A stretch of DNA of 64,000 nucleotides from NCBI RefSeq assembly GCF_031877795.1, contig NC_133971.1:60334463-60398462 (forward strand), given 5' to 3'. Of the stretch, positions 50,601 through 62,400 are shown piece after piece. Under the pieces are notes generated by a model. It saw nothing but the letters and a program-made list of their open reading frames with translations. It was not told where the DNA came from and searched no databases. Position 1 is the stretch's first letter. Each line of letters starts with the position of its first letter. This DNA is from Strix aluco (Eukaryota; Chordata; Aves; Strigiformes; Strigidae). Position numbers and translations under genes: made by a program.

Positions 50601-53288
50601 GTCCCACATTTTCAAACTGGCAAGCAGAGCACCTATAAATCGAACTTTTCCAGTTTAGAGTGTTAGATCTCATTAATCTAACTACTGTGGTCTAAAGATA
50701 TCCCTTTGCACTTCGTTTAAGTCAGCCTAAATCCATGCTTCCTTCCCTCATGCTCCTTGCCTATGTTCTTTATGCCCTCCTTGTGTCAGCACTAACAATT
50801 GCACAACCACACCAAAAGCCAGAGCTGCTCTTAAACTCTGCTGAGAAGGAGGTTGCCAGTGCCAAAATAAAGGAGAAGGTGGTATCATGCAACCTACTCA
50901 GCCAAAACATGGAGAGCAATATAAACTGACCACAAAAACACTGAACAGATCATGTCTTTGGAACTGGCACTCCTGAGGTGAGTCACAAGAATAACACCTT
51001 TGTGCTTCTGCTGCTGCTGTTCAGCCTAGTACAAGTCCATCTGGGTACACTGCAAATGGGAACATACTTTTGACTCCCCCATGTGGTAGCAATAATAGAC
51101 CGGGAGGCAGAAATGCTCTGAAATGGCTAAAGCCACACTGTCAGAGCCAGAGAATAAACATACAAATATTGCCTGTGTCTGTTGCAACAGCGGCACTGCA
51201 ATTTGCAGTCAGGTCTTGTCTGTGTATGTCTCCCCCCATCAGATGGCTGACATAAATTACTGCTCTATTGACTGAGTTGTGATTACACTTGCTTTTCATT
51301 CAGTTCCTCTCCTTAACTTTGTCTGAAAGCTGTAAGCTTTTTCTTCATCCAGTCTATACTCCTGAAGTGGTGCAGCTTGGCTAGCTGGGCAGTTCAGAGC
51401 CCAGTCGTTAGGGATGTGTTTGACATTTCCTATAAAAGCTCCAGAGCCCTACCTTTTGACCAGAGACTAGATTTATTTTAAAGTACACCATTTGATGTCC
51501 CAGTGTAGCCCAGTGATTTTTTTCTCCCATGCAGTATAAGTTCTCCACACTGCCTTAGAGGACCTACTGTTAGGGTTTCCTGAGGCACAGCATCTGATTT
51601 GTTTAGCTCAAATGTTTTGTTCAATTACAGCTTTGAGTCATTATTCACTTGGTGGAAATAGTCTCCCATACAGTTTAAAGGACAGTGCTTTTTTGTCCCT
51701 GAAGCACTTGTTGTCCTGAAAACAACATGAACTTCAGAGAGAGGCACAGCTGCCAAAAAAAGTGGAGTGACTACCTGTGTGAATGAACAGCACCCTTCTT
51801 TCTACAGATAGATTTGGCAGGTGGGGAGAAAGAGAAAGGGAGGTCACAGTAGGTTGTTTAACTACCTTGTTTTATACTATGTGATTTTGCCTTTCTGTAG
51901 TAAGCATCTGGATTTGTTTCCAGGTCAGAGAGATGAAGAGGAGGAACACCATAGCTTAGAAACCTTTACTTTTTACCTCAGTGAGCCTCTGAGTAAGGAA
52001 CGGGTAGAAGCATTCAGTGATGGAGTCTATGCTATTGTAGCAACCCTGCTCATTTTGGATATATGGTAAGGCTTTGTGTTGCCTCTTACACTTTGTGTTG
52101 TTAATTATAATATTAACTTTTGTCTATATGTAATATTTGAGGAAATAAAATTAACCAAACATTGTCTTTGACTTCTAAAACCTGTAGTGGTTACTTTAAG
52201 TATGATTTTCTGGAAAGATACAGAACACAAACAAAAGATATTTCTAATGCTCACGTTTCAGTAGTAGTGATCATCAGTCTATTTAATGTATGTTGGGGTG
52301 GGGAATCTTGAAGAACAAAGCTTCCTTTTGGCTTAGTCATGTTTTCAGACAAAAGGCTTTTATCAACAAAAGCTGTTTAGTCACTGTGTCAACTTTATTA
52401 CATTAACCTAAAGGAATGCAAACCTACCTTCAGATCTCCTTTCAGATCTAATTTATTTGCAGAGCCTTTATTTGAAATGCTGGTTTTAGTTACAAATTAG
52501 AGAACTACAGAATGGATGTCTGTTGTTCCCTGCTTGCTCAGAGTAAAGCAACATAGTTCAGTGTTGTTCCAGGTGTGGTTTTATAACAGTAATATGCAAA
52601 ACAAAGTAAGTTTTCTCTCCGCAGTGAAGACAATGTCCCTGATCCCAGAGAAGTTGAGGAGAAGTTCCATGGCAGCCTTCTTGAAGCTTTAAGTGAATAT
52701 GGGCCAAATTACCTTGCCTACTTTGGCTCATTTGTAACAATTGGTCTCTTGTGGTTTGTCCATCACTCACTTTTCCTTTATGTAACAAAAGCTACACGAT
52801 TAATGGGACTGCTTAACATACTTTCATTGGCTTTCATTGGTGGGCTTCCACTAGCTTACCAGCTGACCAGTGAATTTGCAGAGAAGTCTCACAATGAAAT
52901 AGAAGCCATTCAGATCAGCTGTGTTATCACTTTCTTTGCCAGCATATTCCAGTTTGCAATATGGACTACAGCCCTCCTCCATGAAAGGGAAACTTTGCAG
53001 CCTTTTGCTGGATATGGTGGCAAGGAGCATGCCTTCATGTTTGCCAAGTTGGCTCTCTACCCTTGTGTAAGCCTTGGGGCCTTCTTTCTAACATGCTTGT
53101 TAAGTGAATTTAGCACAGCAATTTTCCATGTTATGCAGATTGTAATCCCATTTGCTTTTCTTGCCTTGCGCATTTTTGTTAGAATTTCTTCAACTGTCAT
53201 AAAGTCCGTGATGTCTCTCTCCAGATGGAAGGTTGTATTGTTAGAAGAAGAGGAGGCATGTTTGTCTCCTACTGAAACACTGTCCTAA
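41075..53288 (+). CDS. TMEM175: TMEM175, endosomal/lysosomal potassium and proton channel
   Basis: Coding exons: 41075-41233, 41779-41817, 42900-42997, 44920-44971, 46237-46272, 47479-47562, 48605-48769, 50108-50186, 51924-52065, 52625-53288. All borders are GT-AG and phases join, giving 505 residues; human TMEM175 has 504. The protein conducts K+ and H+ across lysosomal membranes and has two repeats of six membrane helices. The signature RxxxFSD opens each repeat: RLLAYSD at residues 37-43 (Tyr instead of Phe) and RVEAFSD at 264-270. The pore-constriction isoleucine is Ile275 in repeat 2, but the matching residue in repeat 1 is Val48. The start was chosen for its Kozak context (GCCATGT) and for matching the family N-terminus. 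Introns hold a family D solo LTR (48103-48481), a CR1-like scrap and a candidate cassette exon (46640-46705); nothing else was recognised in them. Confidence 0.95.
46640..46705 (+). other. Candidate in-frame cassette exon in TMEM175 intron 5
   Basis: A 66-nt block between CTCTTTAG and GTGAAT, which are plausible splice borders. It is open in the frame set by exon 5 (phase 0) and would insert 22 residues (beginning LTEPFPDRIQTVFG) between helix segments PYT and FSLM. Human TMEM175 has no residues here as far as recalled. It may be chance; RNA reads would decide. Confidence 0.25.
48103..48481 (-). repeat. Solo LTR, family D, in TMEM175 intron 6
   Basis: 379 bp, TGTGGTGGTTTAGG to CCAGGACA, with a perfect 5-bp duplication ATGTG (48098-48102 and 48482-48486). 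It includes an (AAC/AAT)n microsatellite near 48219-48270. Its orientation is inferred to be opposite to TMEM175, by analogy with the TATA box of the copy at 22651. The next coding exon begins only about 120 bp downstream. Confidence 0.85.
49740..49800 (-). repeat. Short CR1-like 3' end fragment
   Basis: Contains AAGTTAGAAGGGACCCATAG, similar to the reversed CR1 3' end, without an open frame. It lies within TMEM175 intron 7. Weak. Confidence 0.35.
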
Positions 53289-54945
53289 ATTTCCACGTAG
53301 TGCATGTGAAGTTGTAACATTAACTTCAGTTCTTCTAACACGTTTTCTTAATGTGTGGATTATATTGATCTAAACTAAAGCCTGCATTGGCCATAACTGG
53401 GACATATTTAAGTTTTAGCTGATCATGCTTGAGACCCTGTCTCCAAAACCTGTAATTGAAAAAAAGTGGTAAATAGGGGATACAAGGAAAAGCATGTTCC
53501 CCTTCCTTTAGAGTTATCGTTTTGGAAAAAGTGCTGCTTGACATGTAACTGTAGTGATGATCAATCAAGAAGTGCACAAACAGATGCACAGTAAAATGCC
53601 CTTTTTTCTGACATATGGGAGTCATTATGGCAGCCAAACACAGGTATAGAAGCTGGCTGTGCTACTGTAAGGTAGGGTTTGGAAGATATGGAGACCCAGA
53701 TTTCTGGATGGCCCCTCATGGTAGAACGTTTGTGCATACAGGTTGCTGGTCCCCCTCTTTTTTTTTTTCTAATGGTTACAACATCTCTTCTGCATAGTCA
53801 CAAACTTGTGATAGCATTTTGAAAACTGCTTGTCTTTGAGGGGCTCTGAGCATAAGTTTAGATGGGAGTTGCAATTGTGACCCCTGTGCAGTTTTCCAGG
53901 CTACCTGAACACAAGTTCTTCAGGCATATCTGTTCTTCTAAAAAAGGATGTATTTAACAAATGAGTATTCATGTGGTTATGTACCCAAGGTTTGAACTAG
54001 CTTTGATATCTCCCATGGAAGATATTCAAAGAGCTGTGGGACTAGAGGTAAATTTGGTTTCAGTTCTGAAGCAGCTGCTCATCTGAAATGGAAAGTTTGG
54101 ATTTCTCAGGCTTTCTGTGTATGTTTTCATGCCTGTTGAAAGGAACATCCTTCTGTTATTCTGAAGGCATGATGTCATATTTAGAGAGAGAGTCAGACTT
54201 TCTTGCCATATGTAAGAGTTCCCCATCAGGTAAGGGAGTTGAGTTTTTCCCTAATTAGAGGCTAACTAAGGGATCCCACAGATTCTGAGTCTTGGTGCAA
54301 CAGTAAAAGAAACTAACCCTGTAGAAGTTCCAGTCCATGGCATGCTGAATTTTTTACACTTACGTGCAGTTTGGTAAGCTTTATGCTTATTAAACTTATC
54401 AAACATTACCCTGCAGATTGCTGTACAGTGAGCAAAGTCATCTAGTCTCTGGCTCACCTGGCAGACTTCACATTTCTTTTTGGCAGAGCCTTTAGTTTGT
54501 ATCTTGAACTGTCTTAGTGCCTGGTAACTTTAATGCCATATTTAAAGGCATTTGAGGGATTTTGTTGTTCCTCCTAAAAAAATTAAAAAATACTGTGGCA
54601 AAGTATGCATGGACTAATTGTTAGTGAAAACAAATTCTGATACCTTGTTTCAGTTGTGATCAGTCTTGAAAGCACTTGTGCTTTCAGTTTGAAGCACTGT
54701 TGTACCGATATGAAATTGTATTACATACTTGTGAAAGAGTATGTTCAGGTATTCAAAGGGTTTTATACCTGGTTGAGGTTAAATGACTTGCAGTAGGATT
54801 CTGCATTGTATTGTGTATTACAGGGTTTTTCTGATATTTAATAAAAGCACTTTTGGTTCTATATGGTTTTGTTTCTAATGTGCAGCAGGCACATAATAAG
54901 CAGTGAATATGTGTATTTGTAATAAATCAGTGAAAAAACAAAGCT
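53289..54945 (+). other. TMEM175: TMEM175 3' untranslated region and poly(A) signals
   Basis: Follows the TAA at 53286-53288. Two AATAAA signals lie at 54840-54845 and 54921-54926, so the transcript probably ends near 54,860 or 54,945. The exact end is inferred. Confidence 0.55.
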
Positions 54946-55034
54946 TCAAGCCCTTTATTTCTTCTCTGCAGGTGAAACTTAAATCTGATGTCTGCAATTA
55001 AAGTGATGTTGGACATCTCTTTTTTTTTTTTTTT

Positions 55035-55090
55035 TTTTCTTCAAAATCATCAAGGTCCCTTCCAACCTCAACCATTCTGTGATTTTGTGT
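55035..55090 (+). repeat. CR1 3' end scrap
   Basis: Contains AAGGTCCCTTCCAACCTCAA and CCATTCTGTGATTTTGTG, the plus-oriented CR1 3' end, after a run of T bases. A very short truncated copy. Confidence 0.65.
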
Positions 55091-55327
55091 GAAACACCCA
55101 AAAGCTTTTAAGGTGGTATAAAAAAATGTTGATTCTTCTTCCATTGGTACTTGAAGAAAATGAGACCTGCAAGGATTTGCAAATGATGGCACTAATGAGC
55201 AGGCAGCTAAGATTCAGATTCCTTAATTTTGTGAGAGAATAGGAAACATAATCTAGATTTCTAGTTGCCCAGCACATAACAACATGATTTTGTTAAGGTT
55301 CAAGAACCAAGCACAGAATTGTATTTT

Positions 55328-55407
55328 GTAGGCTTTGCTAACGTGTCCTTTGCCCTCTGGATCAAACATAGAAAATGTTGTTAATGCAGTTTCTCTGCGA
55401 TCAGTGC
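55328..55407 (-). pseudogene. MYL5: Single-exon relic of a myosin regulatory light chain gene, probably MYL5
   Basis: The minus strand shows an acceptor-like TTTCTGCAG followed by a frame reading GTDRRETALTTFSMFDPEGK and then GHVSKAY. This closely matches the exon of regulatory light chains (MYL2/MYL5 family) that encodes the helix and loop with FDPEGKG. The block is about 78 nt, as in the family, but the expected splice donor at its end is missing: GCC is followed by TACAAAATAC. No other light chain exon was seen on either side, and upstream there are only 500 bp before ATP5ME. In mammals MYL5 sits head-to-head with ATP5ME, and the orientation here is the same. So this is probably the last remnant of MYL5; another family member cannot be excluded. 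Confidence 0.6.
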
Positions 55408-55429
55408 CTGCAGAAAGCACTGTGTCCGC

Positions 55430-56330
55430 AGGGCACAAGTAGTGACATGCCCACCCAGGCCTAGTGCCCGCTACTCCCCGCAACTGGGGAGACAGCTGCC
55501 AGACGGGCTGATGCGCAGCTCCGCTCCTCCCAGTCCTCCCTCCCCGTGGCGGTAGGAGAGGATGACAACACTGAAGGCTCACAATGTCATTCCCGTAGGC
55601 TGCCGGGCATCTCTCAGGCGGAGAGGAGAAACCCCTGTCCGCTCCTTCCCGCCGCGGTGGCCGAGGGACGGGCCGCGGGGACGGGTCCTCCACTTTCTGT
55701 CACGGGGGAATTGACGGCGCCTCACCCCTGCTTGACATGTGACCAGACAGTGAAACAAAAATATTTTATGATACGCTTGTCCCCGCCCCGCGCTGACAGA
55801 GGCTCTGTGCCGCGCAGTTCCGCCCTCGGTGGGCGGAGCTCTGACCTCCTTCCGCCCCACCGCCGCTTTACAGGCGTTACTTCCGGCTACCGCAGAGCCG
55901 CCGTCGTCAGGATGATCCCGCCGGTGCAGGTTTCTCCGCTTATCAAGGTGAGGACGGCGGGCGGCTCCCCCGGCGCTGTGCGGGTGCCCCGCTACGCTCC
56001 GGAGCGGGGGGGTGGCCGATGGCCTCGATGGGCCGTGGCGAACGGGCGGGAGGTGCCGAGCCGGGCCTGGCCCGGCCTGTCGGCGCGCGTGAACTGAGCG
56101 AAGGGCGCGTCCTTGTCTCTGCCTCCCACAGTTCACCCGGTACTCGGCCCTGTTGGTGGGGATGATCTACGGCAAGAAACGATACGGTGAGTTCGGCGCC
56201 CCGGGCGGCCTCTCCTCCTCCCCCGTGCAGTCCGTAAGGTCACCTTGAGGCGGGCCGCGCAGCCACGGGCCCGGCCGCCATTTCCCCCTTCCCCGTCGCA
56301 GCGGGAGCTGCCAGGGCCTTGCCCAGGTGA
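55430..56330 (+). promoter_or_regulatory. ATP5ME: CpG island and promoter of ATP5ME
   Basis: GC-rich, CpG-rich stretch around the first two exons. ACTTCCGG at 55879-55886, about 26 bp before the start codon, is a consensus ETS/GABP (NRF-2) site, typical of nuclear genes for respiratory-chain proteins. The island extends towards the MYL5 relic, consistent with a former bidirectional promoter. Confidence 0.65.
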
Positions 56331-58125
56331 CCCTCAGGGACAGGCTCTTACTGGTTTGAAGTCACAGCTTCGTATAAAATACGACTTTGTGACAGTGAAA
56401 CTGCTTTTTCTTCCTTTTTGAGCGAGCTAGCAGGTGCAGAGCTTTGTGCTGGGTTCTACAAATTGTATTTTAAAGCAAATGTTTAATGGCAGACTACCTA
56501 AAGCCTATTGCTGAAGAAGAGAGAAGAATAGAGGCTGAAGAGAAAAAGAAGCGTGAAGAACTTGAGCGGATTGCAAAAGAGCTTGCAGAAGGTTAGTCCC
56601 TCAATTTACTTTTTGCATCCCATGTCAAAGTGCACACACTGGCTTGAAGGTGCAGTGCTTTTAGGAGAAATTTAGGCTTACAGACAGTGGGCTGCAAACC
56701 CCTGTGGATCCATGGAGCAGCGGTTAGGGTTATGTGAAGGGTAAGTAGTTCTGTTTGACAAGCTTTTCAAAATACAAGCATCAGCAGAGGAGGATTTAAG
56801 AACACTTTTGCAACCGAACAGGACTTGTTAAATGGTTATCCAAATTTCCACTGAGAAAACAAACTCCTAAAAGCTGCTGGTTATTCTGTGAGGAATAAGT
56901 GGAACTGTATATTAATTGTACTCAGATGTCCCTTATTCAGTTGGGTGCAGGAAGCGTGATCCCTTTTCTCCATGCAATACAGAAATCTCACAAATGTGGC
57001 TGATAATCTAAACCATCTTGTAATTGCAATTTAGATTTTTAAGTGGTGTCGCTAGTGTAGTGTTAGAGGTTGGCTGTATTTGCTGTATCTCATGTGAACA
57101 GAATATGCTGAAGGTGATCAACTGGGATTAGTACTGCTTCTTTCTCATTCCATTCCACCCTATAGTATTCCTCCTGCAGCATGCTTTCCCTTGTCCTTAG
57201 GATTATTTCTTGTCCCCTGGGTATTTCTAACAGAGGATTCCTCCCCCTGCCTTACAGAGGGGTGTGCTCTCAAGCTTGAATTCACCTAGGTTTTATTAAG
57301 TGGACTTACAGTTAAGAACTTTTAACAAATTGGTTAGTCATGCAAGCTGTTCTTGGTGCAGCTACACACTTAGTAACTATTTCCCTGGAAAATAGTGGTA
57401 TTTGCATTGTCTTAACAAGAATAATGTCGAAGAAAACCCTGTAAAATTAAATTAACTACACAGAATCAAATATGCAAGTTGGTGAATTGTATCTCTTACT
57501 AGAGATAAAACTATTTTGCACAGCTGTTTTACCATCTTAAATATAGTCTCTGTAGGTCATAGACGAAATAAATGGATCTTTTATGTTTTCTAGTTTAGCT
57601 GAAACTTCTTGTATTTTTGGAGACAGAGGCTGTACTATGGTGTTGCTACTCCACCTAATAACGGAATTCTATGATTATTTGTTTTGAACGTTTATCTAAG
57701 TGGCACACAGATAACTGATCTCCTTTCCCAACAGTGGTTTTGGTATGTTTTTTCAGTTAGAAAGGTAATTGTTAAAACTTCATTCAGTGCAGTTGTTGAA
57801 GATTGTTCTTTAACGATGGATAACTGGATGTATCTGTAATGATAGCACTTTCTGGGCTTATTTGAATTGTCAGTTCAGAAAACTGTTATTTACTAATGAG
57901 TAAGCCTGAAAAGTGCCTTTAGCCCAAAGCAATGACATACACTTTGGTTGAATAAGTAAAAGCAGGAATCATAAAAACTGGCTAGAAGGAAATAGCATAC
58001 TTAAAGGTAGCCTTTGATCCCACTAATGCTTTGTGTATTTTAGTACTGCATGAGAGTGACTAGTAGTCCTAACTGTGTTTTTGCTTCCTTCCCTCCTAGC
58101 AAGTGAAGAGTCCATACTGAAATGA
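55912..58125 (+). CDS. ATP5ME: ATP5ME, mitochondrial ATP synthase subunit e
   Basis: Coding exons 55912-55947, 56132-56186, 56493-56591 and 58100-58125 join in phase (GT-AG borders) to 71 residues; human ATP5ME has 69. Subunit e is a small inner-membrane protein of the Fo part that helps ATP synthase dimerise and shape cristae. The N-terminus MIPPVQVSPLIK and the following FTRYSALLVGMIYGKKRY carry the single membrane helix, with a GxxxG-like LVGMIYG. A charged, coiled-coil-prone tail (AEEERRIEAEEKKKREELER) ends in ESILK. Start chosen by the family N-terminus. A poly(A) signal AATAAA lies at 58217-58222. Introns contain nothing recognised. Confidence 0.95.
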
Positions 58126-58222
58126 ACAAAAGATTGGATCATAATTTCACATATGGAAATACATGGCTAGGCTCTGAACAGTTCAGTGGTTGGTGGACTC
58201 TGTATGCTATTCTATCAATAAA

Positions 58223-58840
58223 GTACTTTGAAAATTTCAGTTGATATTTATTGAGAGAATTGCAGAGAAAAGCAGCAGAAGTACTTACAGAATGTGACAG
58301 GAAGCATTTATCACAAGCTGGCCATTGCTGCAGCTGAAACACCCCATTGTACTCCTCCAGCAACAGCCACTCACTACACCTGTTTTGCATAGGTAATGAT
58401 CAGAAAATAGATACAATTTAATATATATGGGCAGGTGGGGGAGGCTGGTGGCACTGGCTGCCTGAACCTGTTTTAAATGTCTTGACCAGTGTGTTGCTGT
58501 CACCTTTTTTCAGCTTTGTTACCACAGTGGATTGTTGCACAATTCTTGCATTTGACAATGCAGTCAAATTTGATTGTGACTTGTCAAACCGTGCTGAGAT
58601 CTGAGGAATTGGTGCTGACTCACTACTCAGATCTTTCTAAACACATACCTCTCCAGATTCAACAGATGGTCAAATGTTGCCCAAAACTAAGAACAAGTTA
58701 CAGTCAAAGTCTCTTTTATAAGAAGTGACTGACTGCATGTTACTGACATTTAAAAAGTTAGAGGCTTTTAATGTGAAACTAAGTCTGCTTTTAGCATGTG
58801 AGCTGCTAAGGCACTTTCCTCAGCTGTACAGACCTCAGAT
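58223..58840. other. Intergenic, nothing recognised
   Basis: Sequence between the ATP5ME poly(A) signal and the CR1 copy, without recognised features. Confidence 0.5.
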
Positions 58841-59450
58841 AATAGAATGGTTTGGGTTGGAAGGGACCGTAAAGATCATCTAGTTAAAGATCATCTGCCA
58901 TGGGCAAGGACACCTTCCACTACATCATGTTGCTCAAAGACCCGTCTGACCTGACCTTGAACGTTTCAGGGAGGGGGCAGCCACAACTTCTCTGGGCAAC
59001 CTGTTCCAGTGTCTCACCACCCTCACAGTGAAGAATTTCTTACTTATATCCAATCTAAATCTACCCTCTTTCAGTTTATAATTGTTACCCCTCATCCTAT
59101 CACTACCCTCCCTGATAAAGAGTCCCTCCCCATCTTTCCTGTGGCCCACTTTTAAGTACTGGAAGGCTGCTACAAGGTCTGTCTGAAGGCCCCTCTTCTC
59201 TGGGCTGAACAACCCCAACTGTCTCAGCCTGTCCTCATAAAGGAGGTGCTCCAGCCCCTGATCATCTTTGTGGCCTCCTCTGGGGCTGCTTGAGCAGGTC
59301 CATGTCATCCTTATGTCAGGGGCTCCAGAGCTGAATGTAGTGTTCCAGGTGAGGTCTCTTATAAGAGTGGAGGGGGAGAATCACCTCTGTCAACCTGCTA
59401 GCCATGCTTCTTTTGATGTAGCCCTGATGTTCCAGAAGGTAAAAAGCCTA
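58841..59450 (-). repeat. CR1 LINE, 3' fragment
   Basis: A minus-strand CR1 copy. The plus strand starts with AATAGAATGGTTTGGGTTGG and the minus strand encodes the degraded ORF end (LFSPEKRGLQTDLVAAFQYL, RVVRHWNRLPREVVAAPSL). It is more damaged than the copy at 2938: there are frame breaks and a short internal repeat of AAAGATCATCT near 58872-58895. Confidence 0.9.
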
Positions 59451-59459
59451 TTCCCGTAG

Positions 59460-62400
59460 GCTGTGGTGTTGAGTGACTTGTTTTGTGTTGTTTTTCTCAC
59501 TGTAAATAATACTGGTAACTCTAGGATTTGGGGATCTGGTTTCTTATTTGGACAATGCTAACTTCCTTCTCCTGACTTTGCAGATTAGCTGAAGCAGTGA
59601 TTTCAGATCTAGGTGATAGTTTGTCATGTTTTATTAAACTAATTGCTTTTAATAAATATACAATCCCTTCTAGATCATGATTTGGAAGAAATAGATCCTT
59701 AACTACCAGTGCATGTTCTCAACTAATAAAAGAAAGTCTTACGAAATATAAGGAACTGAAATACAACAAAATTGGATTTGAATTGGAAGTGTAACATATC
59801 TCGTAACTGCAGGTATAAGGGCTTAAGATGGGATATTTTCAAGGAGAAAAAGGGAACAGGAAAATTGGCTACCTGTTGTCATGATTGGCTTTTTAGTTAT
59901 TTTTGGCTTGAATGTATACCTCATGGTATTGAAATGATTAGGTGATGGTAATGAAAGTACAGATCTAGACTGCCAATTAGTTTAAAATTCTACTTCTGTA
60001 AAACAGAAATAATGCATCATATCCTGACGTCTCAGGATAACAGGATGTGTTGCATACTTAATATTCTTTCAAAAGCTTCTTATTTTCAGAAGCTGTAAAT
60101 TTGATGTGAATTACTAGAAAACTACTCTTTGTTTTTAAAGCCCACGTCTCTGGTGCTAGTCTGTAAACTGTCAAATGGTGGTTATGTGAAGTATGTGCTA
60201 CTGAAAAGCTACTGAAACTCAACACTTGGGATTCAGCTGTGGTTTGGTGCTTGAGCAAAATGTGGTTATAACAGGATGCTTATTTACTTCAAGCTGAAAT
60301 ACCTTTACTGCAGTTCCATTAAGGGCTGGCTGTAAAGGTAGGTATTGCTTTTATCGTTGAGTTGCTGGAGCTGAACCCTGTTGCTAGAACAGCTGTGGTT
60401 TGTTGCTCTCTGGAGGGCTAAATGTGCTCACCTTTACCTATTCCTGCTGTCCCACCTCATTAAAATGTGGAGAGTGCTACAAAGGAGGGAGTTTATTCCC
60501 TCCCCTCCTTTTACTTCCACCATTGTGTTTGTTTATGCCAGCACTGATTTTGTACTCACTGAGGGCAGCATGTCTGCTTCCAGCAAAGCTGAGCCTCTCC
60601 TTGGTGAGTAAATGCAATGCATTTCACAGAGTAGGGTCCCAGCTCATGCAGTAGGGTAAGAGGTCTCCTCTCATAGAGGACACTTAATGCAGTGGCCACA
60701 TGCAGCGGTTTCTGCAGCACTAGCTGCGTGGAGTTTTGCTGTCTCGCCTAGCTCTAGGGCCACAAATGACTCGATCTGCTGCCTTTTGCATTATGCCTTC
60801 GTTACCCTCCTTCCCCAGTTGTCCTGCATTTGGGGCCCACGTCTGTCTTGTAACCTAGCTGATAAATGCTGGATTGCATTCTAAATGTAAAGGGGATGAG
60901 TTCTTCCTTTGAAGCCAAGGATGTCTGTCACATCTGTAGGGATTAGGGTACAAGAATCCTGCACACAGGACGATGCAGAAGTGCCACCTTTTTCATACAG
61001 TCCTCAAAACCTGGCTGCAGGCCCGGGCAAGAAACTGTCCTTGTAATATGTCTTACATTGGGATGAATTCCAATGTGGGTGGGGAGTGTGCCACAAGCCT
61101 CATTATAGCCATCCCACAGTGACCAAATTACTCTGCCACCCCATTCTGGCCAGTCAATAGATGATTATCAGATTTGAGCAAAAAAAAGCCAATGCTAGGC
61201 AGCTGTAGTAATTTGCAGCAAGACTAAGTTAGTTACAGCATCACCTAGGAAAGTTAACATTCAAAAGGACTGAAATGGATGAGTAAAATTTTTTTTTTTT
61301 TAAGAGAAGGCCAAGGGGTGAACTAATTGTTGTCTTCAGCTGAGGGAGATTCTGGGGAAGACAGCCTCATACTCAGAGGTGCACAGGAAAAGGACCAGAT
61401 GCCGCAGACACAGGTTGCAGCAAGTACAGAGCAAATTCTGACAACATGAGTGGTCAGACTTAACCAGAGTCCAGAGATTCTTTCTTTGATTCTGAGACAG
61501 ACTTGATTACTCCATTTCATACACGTGACCTATGAACAGGATTCATACAGGTGTTTGGATCTAAGGCTTCATTTTTTCACTGATAAAACACATGGGAGAG
61601 GCAAGCCCATGGAAAGTAAAGGCGTTCAAGTGTGCACAAGCAGTTTTGGAAAACAGTCATCCAAAGGTGCAAAAGGAAAGAGTTTGACTTTGCACCTGTG
61701 GCAGACTAAGAGCGCTTATGTGGTTGGGTAGTGCTGCTGAATGGTGGTTTCCTGGGCAGTGTGTGATCAGGCTGCTTGCAGTTGGGGGAATTCAGTCCCA
61801 GTCTTTAGCCTCTACAACCCTGAGAAAGCAGATGGAATTGCCTCTACAGGAAGGGAGGAATGTAAGATCAGACTGCAGACACATCTAAAGACTGCTGCAG
61901 AAAGGATCAGTGTAACTTCTTTGCCAAGCTGCTAGAAAGAAGAGAAAAAATGGGGTGAACATGTTAAATAAGCCTTTGGTAAGTTATCTGCTGTCACTAA
62001 GAAATAAGTAAGGCCAATTCTTGACCACATGAGTGCACACCAAGCCAAATATTTGTCTGCACACTTGATGAAAATTTTGTTTGTCAATGGATTTCAAGAT
62101 AAGTGGAGAAAGAGCTGTGTTGTTTGAGCCTGAGGCTACTGCAACCCCCAGCAGCAAGTAACAGCAACCATGAATTATTGAAAGGTGCAGAGGAGAAGGC
62201 AGGAAAGACAGACCGTCTGACCCCATGTGGTATTACACAAGTGTAAGGTGCCAAGGGATGAAGAAAGCAAGGAGAAGAGGAGGCAGATAACTGTTGAAAG
62301 GCAACATTTTCTTCAAGAGAGGTAAAAACTGAAGCAGAAAGTCAACCAGAGACCACTTGTCTCAGAGTGGCAAGATGAGGAAGGAAGCAATAAGAAAATG

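Noticed and set aside
55579-56136. Minus- and plus-strand open frames over the ATP5ME promoter
   Set aside because: GC-rich composition effects overlapping the CpG island; the real coding exons are short and confirmed by splice borders.
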